Translations under genes and position numbers: made by a program
Shown: piece by piece, positions 27,429-35,880 of the stretch
Numbering within the stretch: the first letter of the stretch is position 1
Layout: every line of letters starts with the position of its first letter
DNA from: Megamonas hypermegale
Lineage (GTDB): Bacteria; Bacillota; Negativicutes; Selenomonadales; Selenomonadaceae
Direction of reading: 5' to 3'
Assembly (NCBI RefSeq): GCF_900187035.1
Contig: NZ_LT906446.1
Coordinates: 496,001 to 560,000, forward strand
DNA: 64,000 nucleotides
The notes under the pieces: model-generated
Database searches by the model: none
Told to the model about the DNA's origin: nothing
The model's input: only the letters and a program-made list of their open reading frames with translations

Positions 27429-28276
27429 TTTTAGTAATTGCTAAATTAAGGAAAAAATATACTCTAAAAGCCCTATTAAACTATACAAAATTAGCTAAAA
27501 GCACATATTATGATGCATTAAAAAAATTATCAAAAGAAGACAAATATAAAGGATTAAAAACATTAATTCATAATATTTGTAATAAAAATCATGGAAGATA
27601 TGGATATAGAAGAGTAACTTTGCAGCTGCATAAACAAGGAATAAAAGTCAATCATAAAGTAGTTATGAGATTGATGAAAGAAGAAAATTTAACATGTAAA
27701 GTAAGAGCAAAGAAATATAAATCATATAGAGGGCAAGAAGGGAAAATAGCCAAAAATATATTAAATAGAAATTTCAAAGCATCAAAACCAAACGAAAAAT
27801 GGGCAACAGATGTAACAGAATTTGCATTATGTAATGAAAAAATATATTTATCACCAATAATAGATTTATATAACGGAGAAATAATAAGTTATAAAATATC
27901 GAAAAGACCAATACTAAAGCAAGTATTAGATATGGTAGAAGATGCAACAAGAAAGATAAAAGAAACAAAAGGAATAATTCTACATTCAGACCAAGGATGG
28001 CAGTATCAGAATAGAAGATATCAGAAGTTATTAAAAGAAAAAGGCATTATCCAAAGCATGAGCCGAAAAGGAAATTGCTTAGATAATGCCGTAATAGAAA
28101 ATTTCTTTGGTTTGCTAAAAAGCGAATTATTCTATTTAAAAAAATTTAAATCCGTTGAATATTTTATAAAAGAGTTAAAATCTTATATAAAATATTATAA
28201 TACAAAACGGATAAAGATAAAACTAAAAGGACTTAGTCCCGTAGAATACAGAACTAAGTCTCAATTAGTAGCTTAA
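27383..28276 (+). CDS. IS3-family transposase OrfB (DDE integrase core)
   Basis: About 297 codons open in the -1 frame relative to OrfA. An HTH_21-like region (HGRYGYRRVTLQLHKQG) precedes the rve-type integrase core with Asp in WATDVTEF, Asp in LHSDQGWQYQ and Glu in VIENFFGLLKSE, and the C-terminal YYNTKRI. The indicated GTG start is nominal; the functional product is most likely OrfAB made by frameshifting at 27377-27383. No internal stop or deletion is seen. Confidence 0.9.
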   Translation: MACLNEAMGKGRKTLVLVIAKLRKKYTLKALLNYTKLAKSTYYDALKKLSKEDKYKGLKTLIHNICNKNHGRYGYRRVTLQLHKQGIKVNHKVVMRLMKEENLTCKVRAKKYKSYRGQEGKIAKNILNRNFKASKPNEKWATDVTEFALCNEKIYLSPIIDLYNGEIISYKISKRPILKQVLDMVEDATRKIKETKGIILHSDQGWQYQNRRYQKLLKEKGIIQSMSRKGNCLDNAVIENFFGLLKSELFYLKKFKSVEYFIKELKSYIKYYNTKRIKIKLKGLSPVEYRTKSQLVA

Positions 28277-28713
28277 TTAATATGTCCAATATTTTGGGTG
28301 CATATCATTCTTTTATCGGTTCTTTTTTTATGAAAGTACCTTTTCCAGGTCGTCTTTCAATCCAACCTTCGTTTACTAGTTGTTTAATTGCTCTACGTAC
28401 GGTAGTTGCACTGACATTATATTTTTCCATGACTTCACGGTCAGTAGGAAATAAATCTCCAATATTCCAAGTACCGCTTTGTATATAATTTCTAAGTTCA
28501 TTTGCCAACTGATAATGTAATTGAATAGGGGCTGATTTACTAAAAGCCATTGTCAAAATCTCCTTACAACAAAATTAACTATAAAATGATTTCTTATTAT
28601 GATTACTATACTATTATCTTCTATATAATTTATCTTATTATTTTACCACAAATTTTTGATTAAGATAATTTTATTGTAGGAAAATGTTATTTAGTCCATT
28701 GTAATTGTTTTAT

Positions 28714-30096
28714 TTATGCTTGTTGATTTTTTCTTTTTTGTAAATCAAATAATATTTCTCTGAATTTTTGTTCATTTAATTTATAGCAGAAGCCCATAAC
28801 AATAATTGTTGCGATAGCTAATACACCTGGATAAATGAACATTAAACCTTTAATACCGCCAAGAGCACTTGCGCTTTGTACAGCATTTGGTACATAACCT
28901 ACTAATGTAAGAACAAGACCAGGAACGAAACCTGCAACAGCCTGGGAACATTTACGGAAGAATGTGAAGAAGGAATAAATGATACCTTCGGCTCTGACGC
29001 CAGTTTTCCATTCACCAAATTCTACAGCATCAGCAACGAGTGCCCAGTTTAAGCTGTTTACAAAAGAACTACCAAAGAATGCAACACAAGAGAATACAAT
29101 AAACATTGTTGGGTCAGTTACAAAAACATAGTTGATGATATCACCAATTGCCCATACTGCACAACCAAACATATAAGTTTGTTTTCTACCGCCAAGCCAT
29201 TTTACGACTTTAGTTACTAATGCTACACCGATGAATACACATCCAATACTGAAGAAGCCCATATAAGGAATGATAGACATATCATTTAAAATATATTGGC
29301 AATAGTAAACTTGTACTGCTAATTTTACGTTAAAAGCAGAGAATGTAAATAAGTTTACAAGGCATAAAACGAGAAGTGGAGTATTTTTTAAGATGGATCT
29401 AAAAGCTTTACCTAAATGTACGCGTTCATGTGCTCTATGTTCAATTTGAACATGTTCTTTAATATTTAAAGCACAATATAATGTAGCAAGAACACCAGCA
29501 ACTGCGAATACACATGCTGCTACAAAGTAACCATGTTCTTCAGTGTCAAACATTAAAACAATTGGCATAAATGCTACAGTTGTAATTAAAAGACCTGTAT
29601 TGGAACCAGCTTGTCTAAAAGCAGCTAGTTGAGAACGTTCAATTGGGTCTTGTGTCATTGCTGATGCCATAGAGCCAAAAGGAATGTTTACAATACTATA
29701 AGATAAACCGAATAACATATAAGAAGCATATGCAAAAATTAATTTTCCAGTAATTGAAAAATCTGGATTAGTGAAACATACTACAGTTAAAAGTGCTAAA
29801 GGTATTAAACCATAAATCATAAATGGTCTAAATTTACCAAGTTTTTTACTACCAAATTTACCCGAATCAACAATTGTACCTACTGTCATATCTGCAAAAG
29901 CATCGAAAATCTTACTTACGAGGAATATGGAACCTGCCCATACTGCTGGAAGTCCTAATACGTCAGTATAAAATTTCAATAGATAAATTTGCCCTAAATC
30001 GAATAAAAAGTTATTACCGACATCGCCTAAGCCGTAAGCTATTTTTTCTTTGAGTTTCAACTTTGTTGTTGATACTGCTTGCCCTAAATCGCCCAT
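28714..30096 (-). CDS. GPH-family sugar/cation symporter, probable sulfoquinovoside importer
   Basis: A 460-residue, roughly 12-helix major-facilitator protein of the glycoside-pentoside-hexuronide family (MelB/YihO/YihP type). The first loops contain KIAYGLGDVGNNFLFDLG and the family motif region SKIFDAFADMTVGTIVDS, with acidic residues expected to couple cation and sugar. It sits 59 bases after the mutarotase gene in the first transcription unit. E. coli uses two paralogues of this family in its SQ operon; only one is present here, so it is most simply the importer of SQGro or SQ. A GGAGG precedes the ATG. Confidence 0.87.
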   Translation of the reverse strand: MGDLGQAVSTTKLKLKEKIAYGLGDVGNNFLFDLGQIYLLKFYTDVLGLPAVWAGSIFLVSKIFDAFADMTVGTIVDSGKFGSKKLGKFRPFMIYGLIPLALLTVVCFTNPDFSITGKLIFAYASYMLFGLSYSIVNIPFGSMASAMTQDPIERSQLAAFRQAGSNTGLLITTVAFMPIVLMFDTEEHGYFVAACVFAVAGVLATLYCALNIKEHVQIEHRAHERVHLGKAFRSILKNTPLLVLCLVNLFTFSAFNVKLAVQVYYCQYILNDMSIIPYMGFFSIGCVFIGVALVTKVVKWLGGRKQTYMFGCAVWAIGDIINYVFVTDPTMFIVFSCVAFFGSSFVNSLNWALVADAVEFGEWKTGVRAEGIIYSFFTFFRKCSQAVAGFVPGLVLTLVGYVPNAVQSASALGGIKGLMFIYPGVLAIATIIVMGFCYKLNEQKFREILFDLQKRKNQQA

Positions 30097-30155
30097 TATA
30101 AATGAGTCCTCCTTTGAATAAATATTTTATTAATTTTTAAATAGAAATCTAAGAA

Positions 30156-31025
30156 TCAAAGAATTTCTATTTTATAGCTACATTTAAATGTTTCTGATGG
30201 TTTTAAGCAGTTGTTACCATCTTTTTGAGAAAAATCTACATGAACATCTTTTTTATCAGCAAGACCTTTCCATGGTTCTATGCAAATAAATGGAGCTCCT
30301 TGAGGTTTTGTCCATAAACCTAAGTGGTCAAAATTTTTATAAGAAACTTTTATAGCTTTATTAGATTTTTTACTTTTTAATACAATGCTTTTGGATTGTA
30401 CATTTTGCATAAAAATAATATCGCGTTTAAATAATTCTTTTGTTACTGGAATTATTTTTTCATTTTGTAAAAAAGGTTCTGTATTATTTGACATAATGCC
30501 ATTTTCTAAAAAATTACGATATAATGTTTCTTCTTTTTCTAAAATAAATTCATAATCTTCAAAATCATCATTTTTATCCATTGGACAATTATATCCCGTG
30601 TGCAATCCAATACCAAAATAAATGTCTTTATCATCTAAATTTTCTACAGAATAAAGAACTTCAACACCATTGGACTGTAAAATATATTCTATTTTTAAGG
30701 AAAATTTATATGGATAGATTTTTAAAGTTTCATCGCTATATTTTAATTCATAAATAAAATTATTTTCAGTCTTTTTTAACAAATTAAAATCAAAATCTCT
30801 TGCAAATCCATGTACTGTTAAATGATATGGTTTTTTATCAACAGTATAAGTGTCATCATGAACTCTACCTGTAATAGGAAAGCAAATAGGTCCATGCCAA
30901 TGCCAATATGTGGGGTCACCTTGCCAAATGTACTCTGTACAAGTTCTTTTATCGAATAAACTATGTATTTCAGCACCGTGATTAGATACCGTTAATTCGA
31001 TATTATCATTTTGCAATTTTGTCAT
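30156..31025 (-). CDS. aldose 1-epimerase-family protein, probable sulfoquinovose mutarotase
   Basis: A soluble galactose-mutarotase-fold protein of about 289 residues. Expected features are the barrel strand GPICFPITGRVHDD, the conserved HGFARDF and the late FICIEPWKGLAD. These fit the YihR/LacX-like branch rather than classical GalM. It would equilibrate alpha- and beta-SQ for the isomerase. In-frame upstream codons exist, but AAAGGTG fits the ATG at 31025 (MTKLQNDN). It is the first gene behind the strong - strand promoter that diverges from the TauE gene. Confidence 0.83.
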   Translation of the reverse strand: MTKLQNDNIELTVSNHGAEIHSLFDKRTCTEYIWQGDPTYWHWHGPICFPITGRVHDDTYTVDKKPYHLTVHGFARDFDFNLLKKTENNFIYELKYSDETLKIYPYKFSLKIEYILQSNGVEVLYSVENLDDKDIYFGIGLHTGYNCPMDKNDDFEDYEFILEKEETLYRNFLENGIMSNNTEPFLQNEKIIPVTKELFKRDIIFMQNVQSKSIVLKSKKSNKAIKVSYKNFDHLGLWTKPQGAPFICIEPWKGLADKKDVHVDFSQKDGNNCLKPSETFKCSYKIEIL

Positions 31026-31091
31026 AATATCACACCTTTCGTTTAAATTCTCATAAAACTGACAATTTGTGTAATTCAAACTTACAAGTAC

Positions 31092-31120
31092 ATCATACCT
31101 TATAAAATAATTTTTGTCAA
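31092..31120 (-). promoter_or_regulatory. promoter of the mutarotase-permease-GntR unit
   Basis: On the - strand TTGACA (31120-31115), exactly 17 bases of spacer, then TATGAT (31097-31092). The -35 lies inside the left arm of a perfect inverted repeat. Confidence 0.75.
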
Positions 31121-31161
31121 ATATATTTTTAAAGATATATTTAAAAAATTATATTTGACAA
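31114..31161. promoter_or_regulatory. perfect inverted repeat over both -35 boxes, candidate regulator operator
   Basis: TTGTCAAATATA at 31114-31125 and its exact complement TATATTTGACAA at 31150-31161 are separated by 24 AT-rich bases. Each arm contains the -35 box of one of the two divergent promoters, so a dimeric repressor could block both. The match of TTGTCA and TGACAA also follows partly from both arms being -35 boxes; the shared AAATATA extension does not. Confidence 0.55.
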
Positions 31162-31184
31162 GTTATAGATTTTATGTTTATAAT
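31155..31184 (+). promoter_or_regulatory. promoter of the TauE/SafE gene
   Basis: TTGACA (31155-31160), an 18-base spacer and TATAAT (31179-31184), about 30 bases before the start. Its -35 is inside the right arm of the inverted repeat. Confidence 0.8.
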
Positions 31185-31224
31185 TTAAAATATAAAATAT
31201 ATTTTCTGAATAGAGGTGCATATT

Positions 31225-31956
31225 ATGCCAGAGATTACCTCAGATTTGATATTAGCTATTCTCATTGGTTTTGGCTCAACAATGATACAATCATTGACAG
31301 GTTTTGGTTTATCTATTGTATCTACACCATTATTTTTAATGGTATATGATCCTAAACAAGTCGTACTCATTCTTCAACTCATCTGTGTTGTAATTAATGT
31401 TTTTTTTGCTTTGGCATTATATAAAAATATTGATAAACATTTTTTGTGGATATTATTCATTGGTTCAATAATAGGTCAACCGGTTGGGTTATTTATTTTC
31501 CAAATTGCTCCAAATAATACATTAAAATTATTTGTCGGGCTTACAATCTTGATTTTTTTGATTATATCGAATTTAAATCGTAAAGTTATAAAAGAAACAG
31601 ATAAAAAAACAGCAGTTGCAGGTTTTCTCTCTGGTATATTGACAACAGCTACTAGTATGGGTGGTCCACCGCTTATTTTATATCTTGCTAATGCTAAACG
31701 AGATAAAGTTTCTATGCGAGCAACTTGTATAGCATATTTTGCTATAACAAATGTAAGTGCAATCATTATATTTTTAATAGGTAATACAGATTTTTCATTT
31801 GCTTTTGAGCAAACTATTTATTTATTACCGTTCTGCTTTGTTGGTTTATGGCTTGGTAATAAATTATTTCCATATCTTTCGCAGAAAATGTTTAATCGTA
31901 TAATTTTTGTTATGTTGTTATTTTCCTCACTTTACACTTTATATAGTGCAATTTGA
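31225..31956 (+). CDS. TauE/SafE-family permease, candidate C3-sulfonate exporter
   Basis: An integral membrane protein of about 243 residues with 7-8 predicted helices. The N-terminal LAILIGFGSTMIQSLTGFG and the second-half ATSMGGPPLILYLANAKRDK repeat are the TauE/SafE pair of motifs. The family includes exporters of sulfite, sulfoacetate and similar anions. Divergent transcription from the sulfoquinovose genes through a shared operator region suggests it removes dihydroxypropanesulfonate or sulfolactate. An in-frame ATG at 31216 also exists; AGAGGTG is close to both, so the exact start is open. Sulfite export is less likely, because no C-S lyase is in the locus. Confidence 0.85.
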   Translation: MPEITSDLILAILIGFGSTMIQSLTGFGLSIVSTPLFLMVYDPKQVVLILQLICVVINVFFALALYKNIDKHFLWILFIGSIIGQPVGLFIFQIAPNNTLKLFVGLTILIFLIISNLNRKVIKETDKKTAVAGFLSGILTTATSMGGPPLILYLANAKRDKVSMRATCIAYFAITNVSAIIIFLIGNTDFSFAFEQTIYLLPFCFVGLWLGNKLFPYLSQKMFNRIIFVMLLFSSLYTLYSAI

Positions 31957-31982
31957 TGACATATTTACCCCTCTTCATTTAA

Positions 31983-32020
31983 GAAAAAAAGGCTTAAGTT
32001 TAAAACTTAAGCCTTTTTTT
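31983..32020. terminator. bidirectional terminator between TauE gene and uvrA
   Basis: Near-perfect stem AAAGGCTTAAGTTT / AACTTAAGCCTTT with long A and T runs, between convergent genes. Confidence 0.9.
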
Positions 32021-34866
32021 CATGCATCGCGTTTTGCGAGGCGTTTACCTTCTTCTAATAATGGTTTTAAGAATTGACCTGTATATGATTTTTTCACTTT
32101 GGCTATATCTTCAGGTGTTCCTTTGGCGACTACTGTGCCACCGCGATTGCCACCTTCTGGTCCTAAATCAATTAAATAATCAGCTGTTTTTATGACATCT
32201 AAATTATGTTCGATTACAACAACAGTATCTCCGCCATCAACTAATCTTTGCAATACATTTAAAAGTTGGTGAATATCTGCTGTATGCAAACCTGTCGTCG
32301 GTTCATCTAAAATATACAGTGTCTTGCCTGTGCTGCGTTTAGCTAGTTCAGTAGCGAGTTTAACCCTTTGTGCTTCCCCACCTGAAAGAGTTGTTGCTGG
32401 CTGTCCAAGTTGAATATAACCGAGTCCAACATCTTGAATGACTTTCATATAGCGATAAATCTTCGGTATATTGGCAAAGAAAACAGTCGCTTCATCCACT
32501 GTCATATTGAGTACATCAGAAATAGTTTTGCCTTTATATTTTACTTCTAATGTTTCGCGATTGTATCTTGCACCTTTGCAAACTTCACACGGTACATAAA
32601 CATCTGGCAAAAAGTGCATTTCAATTTTAATGATGCCATCACCATGACAAGCTTCACAGCGACCACCTTTGACATTAAAACTAAAACGACCAGGTTTATA
32701 ACCTCTGATTTTCGCTTCATTTGTTTGGCTGAACAATTCGCGAATGCTATCGAATACACCTGTATACGTTGCAGGATTAGAACGCGGTGTTCTGCCGATA
32801 GGTGATTGGTCTATGTTGATGATTTTATCTATATTTTCAATGCCTTTAATTTCTTTATGTTTACCCGGTTTGCCTTTGCTATTATAGAGCTTTGCAGCTA
32901 GACCTTTATATAAAATCTCATTTACTAAAGTGGATTTTCCCGAACCAGAAACGCCTGTAACTACGGTGAATACACCAAGTGGAAATTTTACATTAATATT
33001 TTTTAAATTATTTTCTTTTGCTCCGATGACTTCAATGAATTTACCATTGCCGGCGCGACGAGTTTGCGGTACAGGAATGTATTTGCGACGACTGAGATAT
33101 TGACCTGTAATGGAGTTTAGAGATTTTTTTATTTCTTCCGCCGTTCCTTGTGCTACAACTTCACCGCCACCAGCTCCCGCTTTAGGACCGATATCTATTA
33201 TATGGTCAGCAGCATACATAGTATCTTCATCGTGTTCAACGACAATTAAAGTATTGCCTAAATCGCGAAGATGTTTGAGCGTTGCAAGCAATCTATTATT
33301 ATCACGCTGATGTAAACCAATGCTCGGTTCGTCCAAAATATAGAGTACACCGACAAGCCCTGAACCGATTTGTGTAGCTAATCGTATGCGCTGTGCTTCA
33401 CCGCCTGAAAGTGTGCCAGCTGCTCGTGATAATGTTAAATAATCTAAGCCAACATCGATTAAAAAACCTAATCTCGCATGTACTTCTTTCATTATCTGCT
33501 TAGCGATGAGTTGCTCGCGCTCTGTGAATTTTACATTGTGGAAAAATTCATCTGCTTCAGCTATTGTCATATCTGTAACTTCTTTGATATTTTTTCCACC
33601 GACAGTAATCGCTAATATTTCTGGTTTTAAGCGTGCGCCCTTACATTTTGGACATGGCGTAGTGCTCATGTACGCTTCATAGCTTTCACGCATCACATCA
33701 GAATTTGTTTCTTTATAACGGCGGTTCAACATCGGCATCACGCCTTCAAACGGAGAAAAATATTCTTTGTATTCGTCATACATATTTATATATGAATACT
33801 TAAAGCGTTCTTCACCTGTTCCGTTCAACAAATAATCTTGAACTTTTTTATCGATTTCATTCCATGGAGTATCGAGTGTATAGCCGTATTTTTTTAGCAC
33901 TGCTTCAATCTGTACCATGGCATAAGAAGTCGGACTTTTTGATAATGGAGCAAATAATCCTTGCGATGGACTTAATGTTTTATCTGGCATTACTAAATCA
34001 ATATCAAATTGCTGATGACTGCCAAGTCCGCTACATTCTGGACAAGCACCATAAGGGCTATTGAAAGAGAACATTCGCGGCGCAATTTCTGGTAAACTTA
34101 TACCGCAATCAATGCAAGCAAAATTTTGACTGAACATCAATAATTCGCCATCGACAATTTGAACATAGACAATGCCTTGACCGATATCAAGTGCTGTTTC
34201 TAATGAATCAGCCAATCGCTGTTGCATGCCATCTTTTACTATGAGGCGGTCAACAACTACTTCAATCGTGTGTTTTTTATTTTTTTCTAAATTAATTTCT
34301 TCATTGATATCTACAATTTGACCATCAATGCGTACGCGTACATAACCTTCTTTGCGAATTTGTTCGAGAATTTTTTTATGTTCGCCCTTTTTACCGCGCA
34401 CAATCTGTGCCATTATCAATAGTTTTGTTCGCTCTGGCAAAGATAAAATATTATCTATCATTTGGTCAACTGTCTGTTGAGTGATAGGCTTACCGCATTT
34501 AGGGCAGTGAGGATGACCAACTCTAGCAAATAAAAGACGCAAGTAATCATAAATTTCTGTGACTGTACCAACTGTTGAACGCGGATTATGGCTCGTCGTT
34601 TTTTGGTCTATAGAAATAGCTGGTGAGAGGCCTTCGATATAGTCGACATCTGGCTTATCCATTTGACCTAAAAATTGACGGGCATACGCAGATAATGATT
34701 CTACATAACGGCGCTGTCCTTCTGCATAAATCGTATCAAAAGCAAGTGAAGATTTTCCACTGCCACTTAAACCTGTTATGACAACGAGTTTATCACGTGG
34801 AATTTTTACATCGATGTTTTTTAAATTATGTGCTCTCGCACCTTTTACAAAAATATCTCCTGACAA
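32020..34866 (-). CDS. uvrA: excinuclease ABC subunit A
   Basis: DNA damage-recognition ATPase of nucleotide excision repair. Two ABC modules are present: [14 protein letters not shown] near residue 33 and [14 protein letters not shown] near residue 640. Their signature motifs are LSGGEAQRI and LSGGEAQRV. Zinc-binding Cys pairs are at CPKCGKP, in the insert before the first signature (CPKCKGARL), and at CEACHGDG...CEVCKG. At 948 residues it is standard length. The start is a TTG (34866) with GGAGG 7 bases upstream; [17 protein letters not shown] is the usual UvrA N-terminus. uvrB is not adjacent on the visible side. Confidence 0.96.
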   Translation of the reverse strand: MSGDIFVKGARAHNLKNIDVKIPRDKLVVITGLSGSGKSSLAFDTIYAEGQRRYVESLSAYARQFLGQMDKPDVDYIEGLSPAISIDQKTTSHNPRSTVGTVTEIYDYLRLLFARVGHPHCPKCGKPITQQTVDQMIDNILSLPERTKLLIMAQIVRGKKGEHKKILEQIRKEGYVRVRIDGQIVDINEEINLEKNKKHTIEVVVDRLIVKDGMQQRLADSLETALDIGQGIVYVQIVDGELLMFSQNFACIDCGISLPEIAPRMFSFNSPYGACPECSGLGSHQQFDIDLVMPDKTLSPSQGLFAPLSKSPTSYAMVQIEAVLKKYGYTLDTPWNEIDKKVQDYLLNGTGEERFKYSYINMYDEYKEYFSPFEGVMPMLNRRYKETNSDVMRESYEAYMSTTPCPKCKGARLKPEILAITVGGKNIKEVTDMTIAEADEFFHNVKFTEREQLIAKQIMKEVHARLGFLIDVGLDYLTLSRAAGTLSGGEAQRIRLATQIGSGLVGVLYILDEPSIGLHQRDNNRLLATLKHLRDLGNTLIVVEHDEDTMYAADHIIDIGPKAGAGGGEVVAQGTAEEIKKSLNSITGQYLSRRKYIPVPQTRRAGNGKFIEVIGAKENNLKNINVKFPLGVFTVVTGVSGSGKSTLVNEILYKGLAAKLYNSKGKPGKHKEIKGIENIDKIINIDQSPIGRTPRSNPATYTGVFDSIRELFSQTNEAKIRGYKPGRFSFNVKGGRCEACHGDGIIKIEMHFLPDVYVPCEVCKGARYNRETLEVKYKGKTISDVLNMTVDEATVFFANIPKIYRYMKVIQDVGLGYIQLGQPATTLSGGEAQRVKLATELAKRSTGKTLYILDEPTTGLHTADIHQLLNVLQRLVDGGDTVVVIEHNLDVIKTADYLIDLGPEGGNRGGTVVAKGTPEDIAKVKKSYTGQFLKPLLEEGKRLAKRDA

Positions 34867-34926
34867 ACGAAAGCCTCCTTTAAATCAATTTAAATATGAA
34901 CTATATTAATTTAGTAAAATTGTATT

Positions 34927-35880
34927 TCATTCAAATAAGTGGCAAGCGATATATCTGCCATTTATATTTTTTAATTCGGGATTTTCTTTTTTACATATAT
35001 CTTTAGCATATGGGCAACGTGTATTAAACGGGCAACCTGTAGGTGGATTTAACGGATTGGGAAGTTCACCCTTTAATTGTATGCGTTGCTTTGTTTTTTC
35101 TATTTTAGGGTCTGGTATTGGAATTGCCGATAGTAGTGCTTTTGTATATGGGTGCAGAGGATTTTCATATAAATCTTCTGTCGTAGCCATTTCGACAATT
35201 CTGCCGAGATACATTACGGCTACTTTTTGGCTGATATAGCGAACCATTGCCAAATCATGTGCGATAAACAAATAAGTAAGTCCCAAATACTGTTGCAATT
35301 CTTCTAATAAATTTATAACTTGAGCTTGAATAGATACATCTAATGCAGAAATCGGTTCATCGCAGATGATGAGCTTAGGCTCACACGCTAAAGCTCTAGC
35401 TATGCCAATGCGCTGGCGCTGTCCACCGGAAAATTCATGCGGAAAGCGATTGGCTTGTTCTCGGCTAAGACCTACTAAAGACAATAATTCATGAATACGG
35501 CGATTTTTTTCATTTAATGAAGAATATAAATGGTGTATTTCCAGTGGTTCTCCAATTATATCCGCTACTGTCATGCGAGGGTTTAATGAAGCGTATGGGT
35601 CTTGAAATATCATTTGAATGTCTTTATGCATTTTATTTTGCTTTGAGATATTTTCACCATTGAAAATCACTTCTCCACTTGTCGGTTTATACAGTCCCAT
35701 AATCGTTCTGCCTGTTGTCGATTTGCCACAGCCAGATTCGCCTACAAGTCCAAGTGTTTCGCCTTCATCTATATTTAAGCTGACATTATTTACTGCTTTT
35801 AAGATTTTTGTTGGTTTGCCCCAAAAAGAACGTTCTACTACAAAATGTTTTGATAGATTTTTTACTTCTAACAGTGCCAT
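34927..35880 (-). CDS. oppF: oligopeptide/dipeptide ABC transporter ATP-binding protein OppF
   Basis: Second ATPase of the Opp-type importer, about 317 residues. Walker A is GESGCGKSTTGR, the Q-loop MIFQDPYASLNPRM, the signature FSGGQRQRIGIA and Walker B LIICDEPISALD. The C-terminal oligo_HPY extension with its Cys-containing TGCPFNTRCPYAKDIC is complete. A TTG directly precedes the ATG; the ATG at 35880 with GGGGGA upstream is taken as start. It overlaps the oppD stop by one base (TGATG), so it is translationally coupled. It is the last gene of oppBCDF. Confidence 0.9.
   Translation of the reverse strand: MALLEVKNLSKHFVVERSFWGKPTKILKAVNNVSLNIDEGETLGLVGESGCGKSTTGRTIMGLYKPTSGEVIFNGENISKQNKMHKDIQMIFQDPYASLNPRMTVADIIGEPLEIHHLYSSLNEKNRRIHELLSLVGLSREQANRFPHEFSGGQRQRIGIARALACEPKLIICDEPISALDVSIQAQVINLLEELQQYLGLTYLFIAHDLAMVRYISQKVAVMYLGRIVEMATTEDLYENPLHPYTKALLSAIPIPDPKIEKTKQRIQLKGELPNPLNPPTGCPFNTRCPYAKDICKKENPELKNINGRYIACHLFE

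Larger units (their letters stand above)
26860..28307 (+). mobile_element. IS3-family insertion sequence, IS150 group, 1448 bp
   Basis: Terminal inverted repeats of about 25 bp start TGAACTGCACCC on the left and (reverse complement) TGATATGCACCC on the right, both ending in TTGGACA. The ends are 5'-TG...CA-3' as in IS3 elements. Inside are two overlapping ORFs in 0 and -1 phase with an A AAA AAG slippery heptamer at 27377-27383. The DDE residues of OrfB are all present and the ends are clean, so the element looks recent and potentially active. It is oriented against the operon. Confidence 0.93.
26857..28310. repeat. 3-bp target-site duplication flanking the IS
   Basis: TTC at 26857-26859 and TTC at 28308-28310 (GAA on the - strand) directly flank the IS ends. 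A 3-bp duplication is normal for the IS3 family, and removing one copy restores the GntR frame. Confidence 0.85.
26341..28550 (-). pseudogene. GntR-family (UTRA-domain) regulator split by an IS element
   Basis: The regulator of the sulfosugar locus, in two pieces. The N-terminal part (28550-28308) encodes the GntR winged helix (DREVMEKYNVSATTVRRAIK, then the wing RRPGKGTFI), starting at an ATG with AGGAG 9 bases upstream. The C-terminal part (26859-26341) encodes the UTRA effector domain from EELGHLTGFFEEM to the normal end. Removing 26860-28307 and one copy of the 3-bp duplication rejoins the reading frame exactly as KKEPIKEELGHLTG, giving a protein of about 250 residues. As it stands the N-terminal piece stops at a TGA contributed by the IS end after about 80 residues, so it keeps DNA-binding potential but loses ligand sensing and dimerisation. 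Confidence 0.92.

Noticed and set aside
26865-28302. IS boundaries at the inner TGCACCC repeats
   Set aside because: Those limits give no target duplication and leave the GntR frame unrepaired; extending to TGAAC...ATCA gives a 3-bp duplication and exact repair.
28282-28488. 68-codon + strand ORF at the right end of the IS
   Set aside because: It is the antisense of the GntR DNA-binding domain.
16780-31956. Sulfo-ED, sulfo-TAL, sulfo-TK or oxidative SQ pathways
   Set aside because: No SQ dehydrogenase, dehydratase, KDSG aldolase, transaldolase, transketolase or monooxygenase gene is in the block.
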